The notes beneath the pieces are model-generated. The model searched no databases. It was not told the origin of the DNA and saw only the letters and a program-made list of their open reading frames with translations. Of a DNA stretch of 60,992 nt, positions 9,314-18,653 are shown in pieces. The stretch's first letter is position 1, and every line of letters begins with the position of its first letter. Source of the DNA: Gammaproteobacteria bacterium (GTDB lineage Bacteria; Pseudomonadota; Gammaproteobacteria; RBG-16-57-12); contig JAFLJP010000103.1 of assembly GCA_022712945.1 (NCBI GenBank), positions 1 to 60,992 on the forward strand, given 5' to 3'. The position numbers and the translations under genes were made by a program.

Positions 9314-9664
9314 TGCAAAAATAGGTGCTAAATAAATGTGGAACAACACAGTAGCCTAAAGCCCTTAGGGATGTAGAAGCAGTTAACGTACCGTTATTAC
9401 GCCGAATTGTTGTTCACCCTATCTAGCAGGGTGGGCAAAAAGACAAGTAAGTGCGGTATTTTAATGAATTCTATATCCTTTATGGCATCAACTGGTGTAC
9501 CGACATTTTTTCTGCGTGGCTAACCAGCACGTATAAGCAACAGGTTGCTGTTGACCCTTTGCTCCCAGTCATTAAGGCGCCGCTCTCCGCATCATCAACA
9601 AATGCTTTATCACTAGCCAGTTGGCTACTTAAAAACCAGCTAAACGCATTAAAATCAAACCTCG
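9314..9664. other. Intergenic region with one doubtful small ORF
   Basis: Gap between the Xre operator region and the repeat at 9665. A plus-strand frame of 79 codons (9451-9690) runs through it and ends inside the repeat. It has no convincing ribosome-binding site, although its C-terminal part (LSASSTNALSLASWLLKNQL) is protein-like. It may be a gene remnant truncated by the repeat, or chance. No RNA gene seen. Confidence 0.4.
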
Positions 9665-9762
9665 TTAAGGAAGCTCTGAACAAGTCATGATTATTTTGCG
9701 CTGGCTGAAATCACCCTCATTTATCCCGAAAACCGCACCAATAGAGTGACTGTTACTGCGCT
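9665..9762 (-). repeat. Truncated copy of TIR-bearing repeat family (copy 2)
   Basis: About 98 bases. On the minus strand it reads GCGCAGTAACAGTC... to ...CAGAGCTTCCTTAA. It matches the right-hand two thirds of the complete copy at 15139-15303 in inverted orientation. The other terminus is absent. The glycosyltransferase frame enters the repeat and stops at its TAA (9753-9755), so the last codons of that gene derive from the element. Confidence 0.8.
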
Positions 9763-10844
9763 ATCAGTGATTGATAAATGCGAAAATTTCCATCAACCAT
9801 CGCATTAATGGAAAATTCGGTTTTGACGATCTCTTTTCCTGCCGCGCCCCATGCTTGTGCCTGTGCATCATCGGACAGTAGTCGCAGCATGGCATCACGT
9901 AGTTGTTCTACATTTTGAGGCGCTATCAGCAGGCCATTCTGTTCATTCCTGACAATTTCAGGAATGCCGCCTGCACGGGTACCGATCAACGGTACGCCAG
10001 CGGCTGCCGCTTGCAATAGTGAGACACCCAGCCCTTCCATATCAGCGGGGTGAATAACCGCATGCAGGTTGGGCAGTACCCGGTGCAGGTCGTCACGAAA
10101 ACCGATCAGTCGCACCTGTTTTTCAAGCCCCTGCTGCTTAATCTGCTGTTGCAGCTCATCAGCCTTCGGCCCTTTGCCAAACAGAAAAACCTGAATATCA
10201 GGGTGTTGTTGAATCACATCCGGCAGGGCGGCAAGCAGGTGGCGGTGGCCTTTGCGGTGAATCAGCTGGGCGATCACCCCTAGCACCCGGCTCTGGGGGG
10301 GCAGATCGAACTCGTTCAAAAACCACTCTCTTTCCGGGGCTCTATCAAACTTTCCCACATCAACCGCGCTATGCACACATTGCACCTTATCTGCTGACAC
10401 CCCTTCGCTGAGCAGTACTTCGCGGATACCATTTGAGATGGTCACCACTTGGTCATAGAGGCGATATTTGAATCTGGCGATAAAGGGTGATTCCGGATTA
10501 TCCACCCGGCGGGAGCAGATGCACTTTACACCGGCCCATTTAGCCGCAATGCCACCCAATACATCGGCACCCCGACGGCTGTGCAGGTGCACCAGATCTG
10601 CCTGTTCTTCTTTAAGCACCCATTTCAGCCGTTTGATAAAGCCGATATCCAGATCTCCCTTCATCGGCATCTCGTACACCTTATCTACCACATCCCGCGC
10701 CGCCTCGGCAATAGCACTCCCCTGCGGGCAAACCAAAACAGAACGTACCGGCTTATTAGCCAAGCCGCGCAGTAGATAAAACACCTGCAAGGCACCGCCG
10801 TAGAGGTGCCTGCCCGCTTCCACATGTACTACAGTCATATTCAC
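9753..10844 (-). CDS. Glycosyltransferase family 4 (GT-B fold)
   Basis: 363-residue cytosolic glycosyltransferase that would transfer a sugar from a nucleotide donor to an LPS core, O-chain or capsule acceptor. The N-terminal domain opens with a glycine-rich loop (AGRHLYGGALQV) and the C-terminal domain carries the retaining-GT4 region: GVIAQLIHRKGHRHLL, then HPADMEGLGVSLLQAAAAGVPLIGTRAGGIPEIV with the E-x7-E type pattern. The start is GTG at 10844 with AGAGGTG about 6 bases upstream; an ATG two codons later is possible. It overlaps the stop of the family 9 glycosyltransferase by 4 bases, so the two are coupled. Its 3' end lies in a repeat element, so the native C terminus may be altered. Confidence 0.9.
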   Translation of the reverse strand: MNMTVVHVEAGRHLYGGALQVFYLLRGLANKPVRSVLVCPQGSAIAEAARDVVDKVYEMPMKGDLDIGFIKRLKWVLKEEQADLVHLHSRRGADVLGGIAAKWAGVKCICSRRVDNPESPFIARFKYRLYDQVVTISNGIREVLLSEGVSADKVQCVHSAVDVGKFDRAPEREWFLNEFDLPPQSRVLGVIAQLIHRKGHRHLLAALPDVIQQHPDIQVFLFGKGPKADELQQQIKQQGLEKQVRLIGFRDDLHRVLPNLHAVIHPADMEGLGVSLLQAAAAGVPLIGTRAGGIPEIVRNEQNGLLIAPQNVEQLRDAMLRLLSDDAQAQAWGAAGKEIVKTEFSINAMVDGNFRIYQSLIAQ

Positions 10845-11866
10845 AACATCACCTCTGAGGAATTTTTCATAATCTCTTCAATGGTTATTTTTTTCATACA
10901 GGTGAAGTCACCGTCACAACTCGGGTTACGGCGACAGGGGGAGCAGGCCATTTTATGGTAGAGAACGCGAGCATTTTCACGGGTGGTATCCGAATAGGGG
11001 CAGGTAGAACCAAACAGTGCCAGCGTCGGCACATTAAAGGCGATGCCCATATGGGTCAGACCGGTATCAACCCCAACCAGCAGTGAGCTTTGTTTAATTA
11101 TTGCCGCTGTTTGAGTGAGCGATGACTGACCAACCAGGTTAATTATCTTACTATTTTCAGCATGAATGTGGGCGGCAACAGCCACATCACCCGGGCCGCC
11201 TAACATGATCACCGGCAAGCCTTGTTGCGTCATTATCTGTTGTGCCAGTTCGGGCCAGCGAGAGGTCAGCCAATGTTTTTGCGGGCGAGTGGTGAAGGGA
11301 CAGATAACCACGTACTCACCGCTGCGACGGAACTCGGCTGCATAGGCATTATCCTCATCACTGAGAGCAATCTCCATCGCAAAATCGGCCACATCCAGCT
11401 TCATCTCCAAAGCAAGATGACGGTATTCGGAGCCGATGCGTGAATCATCATCCGGACGGGAGAGCACCTGGGTCATAAAACGGGCGCTGCCCTCTTTTGA
11501 ACCCAAACCGATGCGTTCGGGTGCACCTGACCACAGTGCCCAGATACCACTTTTCAGCAAACCTTGCAGGTCAATCGCCATGTCAAAGTTTTTCGCTTTA
11601 AGGCGCTTACGCAGCAAGCCCAGAGATCTCAACAATGTGAGGTATTTTCGCTGTTTCCACCACTGCTTCCACTCCGTCTTCGGCCATATGATGAGTTCAT
11701 CAATATCGGGATTATTCTTTAGCAACGGAGCCGCCGCAGGCTCCACCAGCCAGCTGATGCTGGCATCAGGATAGCTGCGGCGTAGCGCCTTGATCAAGGG
11801 AGAGGAGAAGACCACATCACCAATGGCACTGAGACGAATGATTAAGATATTTTTTGGTTGAGTCAT
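10841..11866 (-). CDS. Glycosyltransferase family 9 (ADP-heptose:LPS heptosyltransferase type)
   Basis: 341 residues. Family 9 signatures are the N-terminal ILIIRLSAIGDVVFSSPLI and the C-terminal LLVGVDTGLTHMGIAFNVPTLALFGST, which bind the nucleotide-heptose donor. Members add heptose to lipid A-Kdo or inner core on the cytoplasmic face, although relatives use other sugars. A Cys-rich segment near the end (CSPCRRNPSCDGDFTC) is typical of a subset of these enzymes. It is first in a two-gene unit with the family 4 enzyme, pointing to LPS or surface polysaccharide synthesis. Which heptosyltransferase (WaaC, WaaF or WaaQ type) cannot be decided from sequence alone. Confidence 0.9.
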   Translation of the reverse strand: MTQPKNILIIRLSAIGDVVFSSPLIKALRRSYPDASISWLVEPAAAPLLKNNPDIDELIIWPKTEWKQWWKQRKYLTLLRSLGLLRKRLKAKNFDMAIDLQGLLKSGIWALWSGAPERIGLGSKEGSARFMTQVLSRPDDDSRIGSEYRHLALEMKLDVADFAMEIALSDEDNAYAAEFRRSGEYVVICPFTTRPQKHWLTSRWPELAQQIMTQQGLPVIMLGGPGDVAVAAHIHAENSKIINLVGQSSLTQTAAIIKQSSLLVGVDTGLTHMGIAFNVPTLALFGSTCPYSDTTRENARVLYHKMACSPCRRNPSCDGDFTCMKKITIEEIMKNSSEVML

Positions 11867-12020
11867 CGTTTGGCTTATTTCGACGGACAGTGGCCACCCA
11901 GAAGAGGCGGTGTTTTCGTAATTGTATCAGGCAAAAGAGCACGAGGGTAAACAACATCACTGCACGACAGGACAGTCCGGTTAAAAAGCATAAAACCTAA
12001 GTAGTTGATGCACTAGGACA

Positions 12021-12040
12021 TAAAGGCTATTGATAGCCCT
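12021..12040 (-). terminator. Possible terminator after the lipoprotein gene
   Basis: On the minus strand, just past the lipoprotein stop, a GGCTAT-CA-ATAGCC stem is followed by TTTATG. The stem is short and the T-run is poor, so this is a weak rho-independent candidate. Confidence 0.35.
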
Positions 12041-12044
12041 ATAC

Positions 12045-13880
12045 TTAGGGCGCATAGGGTATCGTACGATCACTAACACTGCCGGTTATTTCATTTCCGG
12101 CCACATCAGCAACAGCGATGCCCACAATAACTATTTCTGCATTGATACAACTAATTGGTACAGAGAAATCGAATATAACAGTATTTGATGTATCGAGCTT
12201 TACTGCAGAGAGATTTGAAGCTGTGTAGTTGGTCAAATCTTCTGCTGTCACTTCGTTCAACGGTTCACTGAAAGTAATTTCAAGTTGGCCATTTGTAGTG
12301 GTTGCATCTGAGGAGTGGGTGATTAAATTTACTCCTCCTGGTAATACGCATGTTGTAGCCGTGGTATCGAGTGAAGGTGGTAGCAGGTCTTTAATTGTCA
12401 GTTCATTACTCGGAAGAGACTCTAGATAATCCGAATTAACAGATGTCACTCTATACACATAGTATTGAGACACTTCGTCTGTTTGCAATAGCGTAAAACC
12501 TGAATCATCAAATTGATCAGTAAAGATTGAGCCCGTTACAGGCCCTGTGAGGAAGACAAAGGGTTCTTCAATACCGGTATCTTGGCCATTTCTAGTTGAA
12601 CGGTAAACATTATATCCATTATTTGCGCCAAGCACTGGACGCCAGTCGAGTGTTACGCTGATTGCCCCTGAATCTAAACTGGCGGAGTCTGGACTCGTGA
12701 TGATAGGTGCATCGGCAAGCACACCACCATTGGTTGAAAATGACAGTATGCTGTCATCTGATAAAGCCGGACTGCTCTCTAATGTATTCCCCGCACTGTC
12801 TTTAAGCTTACCAGGGATAGTGACATCACCATCCTGCTGAGGGGATATGAGGGAGAGATCTACTGTGTATTTTGATGAGACGCCTGTATTGGGTATGGCA
12901 ATAGTGAGTTCATCATAGTTCGCATTCCAAGTGAGTGTGTGGGCTATATTGCCTGCCGCTTTGAGACCACCGTATGACACGTCGATCTCTTGATAGATAT
13001 TGTCCGATTGGGCAAGTGGGTTAGGTATGCTATATATATCCTGATAGATCGGTTCGTTAAATGTCAAAACCACATCCACTGCGCCGGGTGAAATGTCTGA
13101 ATTATTTTCAGGTGAAACAGCAATAATTCGTGGAGCATATTCATCTGTATTACTCAATATTAGCGTGGGATTTCCAACTAAAGTAAGTACGATTGTCTGG
13201 TTATCTGTTAATGCCTCAATGGCTATTTCACCTTGTAACGTGGCATCGTTACTAATCCCCACCAGTTTATAATCCACACCCGCTTCTATGTTAATGAATT
13301 CATATTCACCCGTTAAAGAATCAGAGGTAGCTGAGCGGATAAGGTCCCCAGCCATACCTTCAGTATTGTTTTGCAGTTCCACACTGATATCACCAAGTGA
13401 CAATCTATTATCATTTCCAACGACACCGCTAATGGTGGCAGATAACTTCCCTGCTTTAAAGTTATGGTTAGCAGATGTTGTCGAGCCATCGGGTACGATA
13501 GGTTTTGTAAATTTCAGCTCAGGATAACGTGGTGAGGTTGAGCTATCGGCCATATCAATGGGAGAGCTTACCTGACTTAGGTCTATGGTTGCGTAGTAGT
13601 CACGTGATACACCACTACCGGAGTCTGCTGGTACATTGGCTATTTGATAATAGCCGTTGCTATCGGTGATCGCATTTCTTGGACCAACATCGATAATCGC
13701 CCCGACAATAGGCTCCCCTGTAGCAGCATCAGTTAATTGACCCTTCAATGTAGTGGCAACACCCGCATCTTCATCCGAAGAGGGTATTGAATCACCGCAG
13801 CCAACGAGTACCGATACAACTAACATCATGCAGGCAATATATCTAGCATGATATTTTAATAAGAATATTTCATTTCTCAT
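12045..13880 (-). CDS. Multi-domain surface or periplasmic lipoprotein
   Basis: About 611 residues. The N terminus is a lipoprotein signal with lipobox LVGC followed by GDS, so Cys would be acylated. The domains are: a carboxypeptidase-regulatory-like beta-sandwich right after the Cys (TTLKGQLTDAATGEPIVGA), a second prealbumin-like segment near residue 150, a bacterial Ig-like Big_5 domain (near APRIIAVSPENNSDISPG), a fibronectin-III-like domain (near ISVTLDWRPVLGANNGYNVY), and a final Big_5-like domain. An in-frame TTG nine bases upstream (13889) is an alternative start. It follows the outer-membrane barrel gene by about 100 bases, downstream of the TolC/SecA-like/HlyD genes. It may anchor or guide an exported partner, which is inference from position. 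Confidence 0.8.
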   Translation of the reverse strand: MRNEIFLLKYHARYIACMMLVVSVLVGCGDSIPSSDEDAGVATTLKGQLTDAATGEPIVGAIIDVGPRNAITDSNGYYQIANVPADSGSGVSRDYYATIDLSQVSSPIDMADSSTSPRYPELKFTKPIVPDGSTTSANHNFKAGKLSATISGVVGNDNRLSLGDISVELQNNTEGMAGDLIRSATSDSLTGEYEFINIEAGVDYKLVGISNDATLQGEIAIEALTDNQTIVLTLVGNPTLILSNTDEYAPRIIAVSPENNSDISPGAVDVVLTFNEPIYQDIYSIPNPLAQSDNIYQEIDVSYGGLKAAGNIAHTLTWNANYDELTIAIPNTGVSSKYTVDLSLISPQQDGDVTIPGKLKDSAGNTLESSPALSDDSILSFSTNGGVLADAPIITSPDSASLDSGAISVTLDWRPVLGANNGYNVYRSTRNGQDTGIEEPFVFLTGPVTGSIFTDQFDDSGFTLLQTDEVSQYYVYRVTSVNSDYLESLPSNELTIKDLLPPSLDTTATTCVLPGGVNLITHSSDATTTNGQLEITFSEPLNEVTAEDLTNYTASNLSAVKLDTSNTVIFDFSVPISCINAEIVIVGIAVADVAGNEITGSVSDRTIPYAP

Positions 13881-13976
13881 CACAGCCAAAATCCCTTATC
13901 TAATAAAAACACTATAAACTTCTCCCTTGATAGAGCTAAATATCAAAAATTTTTTATGCAAAAGAGAGCTGTATTG

Positions 13977-14993
13977 CTAAAAGTTATATGTCACACCCAT
14001 TGAGTAAGTGTGACTTCTCCACATTACCGGATTAAGGGTAAACTCTTCAGTTGTACCATAGGAAAAATAGGTTTTATCAACACCTCTCTTTGTTACCCAT
14101 TTTTGATAATCAAAAGAGAGATTGAATAGTACGTTTTTGCTAAAGATGTAGTAGCCTCCTATTGAGATAGCTTGCCCTTTACCCTTTGCTTCATGTTTGA
14201 AACTTAATGGGTGGGAGAAGTCACGTCGTAAGTTCCAGTTTGCATCGGCAGAATAGTCCACATTATTATATACATATGATATTTTTAGTAAGCGTTTTTT
14301 ATCAATTTCAAACATCGATTCTGCACCAAACCATATTCCGCGCCACTGGGTGTCATATGTGTTATTCAGGTTCGTTAGCACCGCCTCAAATGGCACGGTT
14401 TGATGCCCGTCATACATAGTAAAACTTTGCTCGTGAATAGAGAAACCTAGCAGTGGCGTAATGGTGATAGTTCTTTGCAACTCACCACCTGATATTACTA
14501 GCTTTTTTCCGATCGCCAAACTCACATCATCGACAGAGCCGCCTGTTTTACTCTCAGAATGCATGTACATATTGGTACGATTACTAGCGGCATAGTCGGA
14601 ATCTTGATTACCGCCCGATGCAACGGCTCCAACACTATAGTAACCAGTTACAAGCCAATCTTTATAGATGTTAATCTCGCCTGAAAATGTTGCTTGGCTA
14701 ATCTCTGTATTTTTCCAGCTTACTTCTGAGACATGGCTAACAGTATCAGTTGCAATACTCCAGCTAAGGTCATCCTTTCTATAACCTATATCCAAAGAGT
14801 ACTGAAACATTGCAGTTGTCTCTTCACGCTCAGAAAACCATTTGGCTAGCTGAGTCTCATTTTCATTAACAATAGTAGGTTCATAGGCTAAGCTACCCGC
14901 ATAAATATAAGATGGGAAACTCACCATTACGATGAATAGTATGATGCCCAAATGATGTAGAGTTGCTTTATTGATTCGCCTTAATTTATACAT
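13977..14993 (-). CDS. Outer-membrane beta-barrel protein, unknown function
   Basis: About 338 residues starting MYKLRRINK. An alternative start ten codons upstream (15023) gives a poorer signal peptide. A signal peptide spans residues 1-32 (hydrophobic LGIILFIVMVSFPSYIYAG). The mature protein shows repeated amphipathic strands with aromatic girdle residues, and ends in YSMGVTYNF, the terminal Phe being the usual BAM recognition signal. The spacing of strands suggests about 10-12, somewhat omptin-like, but I see no omptin catalytic set. It lies between the repeat cluster beyond tolC and the lipoprotein gene, and may belong to the same export locus. Confidence 0.75.
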   Translation of the reverse strand: MYKLRRINKATLHHLGIILFIVMVSFPSYIYAGSLAYEPTIVNENETQLAKWFSEREETTAMFQYSLDIGYRKDDLSWSIATDTVSHVSEVSWKNTEISQATFSGEINIYKDWLVTGYYSVGAVASGGNQDSDYAASNRTNMYMHSESKTGGSVDDVSLAIGKKLVISGGELQRTITITPLLGFSIHEQSFTMYDGHQTVPFEAVLTNLNNTYDTQWRGIWFGAESMFEIDKKRLLKISYVYNNVDYSADANWNLRRDFSHPLSFKHEAKGKGQAISIGGYYIFSKNVLFNLSFDYQKWVTKRGVDKTYFSYGTTEEFTLNPVMWRSHTYSMGVTYNF

Positions 14994-15035
14994 GTAATAC
15001 TCATATCCGAGACTGCATTCCATACAACGAGACTC

Positions 15036-15141
15036 TTAGGGAGACTCTGATTAAGTCTCTTTTTTACCAAAAACAGCCAGATAACCCATTGATTAATAAA
15101 GACTCAAAAATCATGCTTGGGACTTAATCAGAGGTTCCTTA
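15036..15141. repeat. Short TIR-bearing element (106 bases, internal sequence differs)
   Basis: Ends are inverted repeats: TTAGGGAGACTCTGATTAAG at the left and the complement of TAAGGAACCTCTGATTAAG at the right. The interior (about 65 bases) shows no coding capacity and does not match the neighbouring 165-base element, although the termini do. This looks like a MITE in tandem with the next copy. Confidence 0.65.
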
Positions 15142-15303
15142 GGGAAGCTCTGATCAAGTCTGGTGAGAATTAGGCTGAGCGGAAATTGCTCTCATTTGTT
15201 TCGAAATGCGCAGTAATAGTCGCTCTATTGGTGCAATTTTCGGGATAAATGAGAGCAATTTCAGCCAGCGTAAAATAATCATGACTTGTGCAGAGTTTCC
15301 TTA
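15139..15303. repeat. Complete TIR-bearing element (about 165 bases, copy 3), MITE-like
   Basis: Terminal inverted repeats of about 21 bases (TAGGGAAGCTCTGATCAAG at the left; TAAGGAAACTCTGCACAAG on the opposite strand at the right) match at 17 of 21 positions. An internal inverted repeat (GAAATTGCTCTCATTT and its complement near 15181-15262) would let it fold as a hairpin. It has no ORF. The right terminus begins with the TAA that is the stop codon of the tolC-type gene. Fragments recur at 4666 and 9665. Confidence 0.8.
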
Positions 15304-16668
15304 GTGTACTAAAAGTGCATTTGCGCTAACCAAATCATCTTCGGACAAGGTTCCTACCGATGCTTTCAATTTAAAGACTTGAAACAACATCTCATAGCGG
15401 GCCTTAACTAAATCACGTTTAGCCGCATACAAGCTCTGCTCAGCATCCAATACCTTAAAATTGTTATATACACCCAAACCATAACCCACATGACTTTGAT
15501 CAACCATACTTTGTCCAGATTCTACGAGTGACTCCAGTGCCGATATTTTAGATAAACCGTTTATCATGCCTGAATAAGCCATTCTTGCATCTGTAGAAGA
15601 TTGGCGTTTTGCCACTTCTAATTCGGCTCCTGCCCGGTATTTATTTGCACGAGCTTCAGAGACCATAGAAGCCGTGCCCCCTCCACTGTATATGGGAACT
15701 GTGAATTTAATACCGATCAGCGTACTCCGGCCACGGGTTGAATAATCATTGGGTATGGTTGCATTTCCTGATGAATAGTTTTCACTGTATGAGGCAACCA
15801 AATCCAACGTAGGAGCATGCTGTGAGCGGGCTCTTCCAACCGATGCTTCTGAGGCCAAAAGCCCATAATGGGCTACTTTCACTGCCGGATTATTTTTATG
15901 AGCTAACGTGACCCAATATTCAGCATCACTGGGGACAGGAGGTGGAATAATGGCATCGGGTGAAAGCTCATCTAACTGTGCTGGAACCACATCTACAATT
16001 TTTGCCAGCTCTGCTATTTTAGCGTCATATTCATTTTTTGTTGATAGTAGGTTTGCTCGGGCCAGATTAGCTCTAGATCTCGCTTCAAGTACATCAGTAA
16101 TAGCTGCAACCCCTTTTTCAAACCCTCTATTTGCCTGCTTTAGCTGCTCTTCAACAGCAGCGAGTTCCGCCTCAATAACCTTGATCTCTTCTTGCGCAGA
16201 CATAACAGAAAAATAGCTTTGTGCAATTCTAAGAATCATATCTTGTTGAGCTAAGCTGTATTGCGCCTGGGCTTGTTCAACGACCATTTTAGCCTCTTTA
16301 AAAGAATATAAATTTTGAATGCGTATTAATGGCTGGGTCATTTCCAGTGACCAATTCCAAGCGTGTACCTCACGCTGTACATTGCTGGCGTTACTGAATT
16401 GATTTTCAACTTCAGATAGATTATTGGTGCCCGACAAACTGACTGTTGGAAGAAATCCAGAGAATGCCTGAGGGTATTTCTCCATTTCCACCTGTAAAGA
16501 GTAGCGTGCAACTTCAAATGTCGGATCATTGAGCAGTGCCAAACGATAGATATCTAGCAAATTCTCTGCATTGGTAGTGGGACAAATAAAAGTCATTGTT
16601 AATCCAAAAAAAACGGCTCTCATCTGTGATCTTAATGTCGCTAAATGTCTATACATGTACGTTATCAA
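15301..16668 (-). CDS. TolC-family outer-membrane channel
   Basis: 455-residue outer-membrane efflux/secretion channel. A signal peptide spans about residues 1-34, then ENLLDIYRLALLNDPTFEVARYSL, the standard start of the first TolC helical repeat. The second repeat begins near residue 250 (AEYWVTLAHKNNPAVKVAHYGL), giving the two-repeat coiled-coil barrel layout. The frame starts at TTG (16668), overlapping the SecA-like stop; an ATG four codons later is an alternative. Last gene of the tight run of four minus-strand genes. Its stop codon lies on the end of a repeat element, so a few native C-terminal residues may have been lost. It would provide the outer-membrane exit for the HlyD-type adaptors encoded upstream. 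Confidence 0.92.
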   Translation of the reverse strand: MITYMYRHLATLRSQMRAVFFGLTMTFICPTTNAENLLDIYRLALLNDPTFEVARYSLQVEMEKYPQAFSGFLPTVSLSGTNNLSEVENQFSNASNVQREVHAWNWSLEMTQPLIRIQNLYSFKEAKMVVEQAQAQYSLAQQDMILRIAQSYFSVMSAQEEIKVIEAELAAVEEQLKQANRGFEKGVAAITDVLEARSRANLARANLLSTKNEYDAKIAELAKIVDVVPAQLDELSPDAIIPPPVPSDAEYWVTLAHKNNPAVKVAHYGLLASEASVGRARSQHAPTLDLVASYSENYSSGNATIPNDYSTRGRSTLIGIKFTVPIYSGGGTASMVSEARANKYRAGAELEVAKRQSSTDARMAYSGMINGLSKISALESLVESGQSMVDQSHVGYGLGVYNNFKVLDAEQSLYAAKRDLVKARYEMLFQVFKLKASVGTLSEDDLVSANALLVH

Positions 16669-18653
16669 TTTGGCATCCCTGAAAAACCCAGTAATGATTG
16701 AAGCTTTTTATCCTGTTTGAGCGTGGATATTCTTATTCGTGCATTATGTTTTTCCGCTAGAAACTGGGAGTATCTGATTAAAATTTCTATCATATAGCGT
16801 GGAATGAGACCTTCTTGGCTGGCACGAAGTTTTGCCGTATCTACCAACAAAGATGCATATTTAAAAATATCATCTTCCAAACTCACCATTACTTCGTATG
16901 ACCCAGGCTGACCTTGCCGTGCCGTGCGGCCAATCAACTGACGATCAACTCTCCCTGACTCATGAAATTCGGTAAGAATGACATGAAGCCCACCTTTTTC
17001 AATAACATTATCTGATGGTTTAATATCTGTTCCTCTACCGGCCATATTGGTTGCAATAGTAATGCGACCGTGTTGCCCAGCCTGGGCAACAATATCAGCT
17101 TCTTTTCCATCATTACGGGCATTAAGAACTGAATGTTCAATGGACAACTTTTTTAGGTGGTCGCTCAACTGTTCGGAGGCATCAACTGAGCGGGTACCAA
17201 TCAAAACAGCAACCCCAGACCGGCTCAATTCAGCCGCACGTTCAACCACTGCTCGCCATCTCATGTCGTTACTTAGCCAACAACGTGTAGCGAGATGCTT
17301 TCTTGCAACAGGCAATCGAGTCGGAACCTTAAGTATCTCTAAATCATAAACACGCTTTAGCTCAGTCGAGACTTCACTCACGGTTCCCGTCATGCCACAG
17401 AGTAAAAGATATCGTTTCAAAAATCGTTGATAGGTCATACGCGATAGTGTTTTGCGTTGGCCAGTAATCTCACAGCCCTCTTTGGCCTCAATCATTTGGT
17501 GTAAACCACTCTCCCATGATCTATCTGGCATAACACGACCAGAAAACTCATCAACGATCTCAATCTTCCCTTCTTGAACAATGTAGTGTTGATCATGGTG
17601 GTAACACCATAGTGCTGTTAAAGCTTTTTGTAACAACTCATTTCGCCACACCCCCGAAGACCAAACGCCTTCCGTATCCGCGGTTATTTCCCGAATATAC
17701 TCTTCGCCAATGACCGTTAGCCATACTTCACGGTGCTCTGTAATACCAAAATGCTCTCCTTTTGTAAGCAGTTTGGCAAAGTCGAGACTTTTATAAAACA
17801 GCTCTCCTCCATCTTCATCAGGCACCGTTTCAGAAATAATTAACGGGGTTCTTGCCTCATCAATTAAGATGCTATCTGCCTCATCAACAATGGCTACATG
17901 CAGTCCATTTAAGAGTGCTTTGGGCTGACCTTTGTCTTTATATAAGTGGCGAAGGTGATAATGAGAAGAGCTTGAGTCACCGATAGCAATACGATCCTTT
18001 AAATAGTCAAATACCACTTCTTTGTTCGATACGTATACAATATTAGATTCGTATTCTGCATATCTTTTTTCAAGGGGGACATCTTGAACAACAACCCCTA
18101 CCTTGAGATTGAAAAAGTCATATAATGGAGCATTCGATTCAGCATCCCGCTCTGCCAAATAGTCATTAACCGTAATGAGATGAACGGTTGCACCAGAAAC
18201 TGCAGCGGTACACGCAGCAAGGGTTGCAACCAAGGTTTTACCCTCCCCAGTCTCCATTTCAGCAATCATTCCCTGGAGCAGTACCCAACCGCCAATCAGT
18301 TGAACATCATGGTGGCGCATTCCCAGCGTACGTGATGAGGCTTCCCTTATCGCGGCAAAAGACCTAGCGAGTAACTTATCAATCAAACCATGTCGACGCA
18401 TGGCAATGCAGGCATTGTTTAACTGCTCAACAAGGTCGTCATCACTTAGTGGTGAAAATTCAGATTCATAACTATTCACATCTGCAACAAAACGACGAAT
18501 TTGCCTTTTAAGTGGCTTCATTTTTGGTAGGTGAGCGACCAATGCCCTCAGGTATTCTTCTAAAGCCATTTCACGCTCATATGCCCGTTCAAGGCAAACA
18601 CCATCTGCTAGCTTGATCGAACGTCCTTTTAATATGGCATTTACGTTAGACAT
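16665..18653 (-). CDS. Truncated SecA-like translocase ATPase
   Basis: 662 residues, versus about 900 for housekeeping SecA. All DEAD-motor motifs are present: Walker A METGEGKT (133-140), VNDYLAERD, DEADSILIDEARTPLI (257-272), GMTGT (420-424), ATNMAGRGTDI (534-544) and the arginine motif IGRTARQGQPGS (574-585). The preprotein-cross-linking region lies between them and looks shorter than usual. The protein ends soon after the long scaffold helix, so the helical wing, most of the two-helix finger and the C-terminal zinc/SecB-binding tail appear to be missing. It overlaps the M50 gene by 8 bases and the TolC gene by 4, so the three are co-translated. It probably powers a dedicated export step; replacement of the housekeeping SecA is unlikely. 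Confidence 0.9.
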   Translation of the reverse strand: MSNVNAILKGRSIKLADGVCLERAYEREMALEEYLRALVAHLPKMKPLKRQIRRFVADVNSYESEFSPLSDDDLVEQLNNACIAMRRHGLIDKLLARSFAAIREASSRTLGMRHHDVQLIGGWVLLQGMIAEMETGEGKTLVATLAACTAAVSGATVHLITVNDYLAERDAESNAPLYDFFNLKVGVVVQDVPLEKRYAEYESNIVYVSNKEVVFDYLKDRIAIGDSSSSHYHLRHLYKDKGQPKALLNGLHVAIVDEADSILIDEARTPLIISETVPDEDGGELFYKSLDFAKLLTKGEHFGITEHREVWLTVIGEEYIREITADTEGVWSSGVWRNELLQKALTALWCYHHDQHYIVQEGKIEIVDEFSGRVMPDRSWESGLHQMIEAKEGCEITGQRKTLSRMTYQRFLKRYLLLCGMTGTVSEVSTELKRVYDLEILKVPTRLPVARKHLATRCWLSNDMRWRAVVERAAELSRSGVAVLIGTRSVDASEQLSDHLKKLSIEHSVLNARNDGKEADIVAQAGQHGRITIATNMAGRGTDIKPSDNVIEKGGLHVILTEFHESGRVDRQLIGRTARQGQPGSYEVMVSLEDDIFKYASLLVDTAKLRASQEGLIPRYMIEILIRYSQFLAEKHNARIRISTLKQDKKLQSLLGFSGMPN

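Noticed and set aside
15139..15303. Structured noncoding RNA
   Set aside because: The hairpin is explained by inverted repeats of an element that recurs at other sites in the window.
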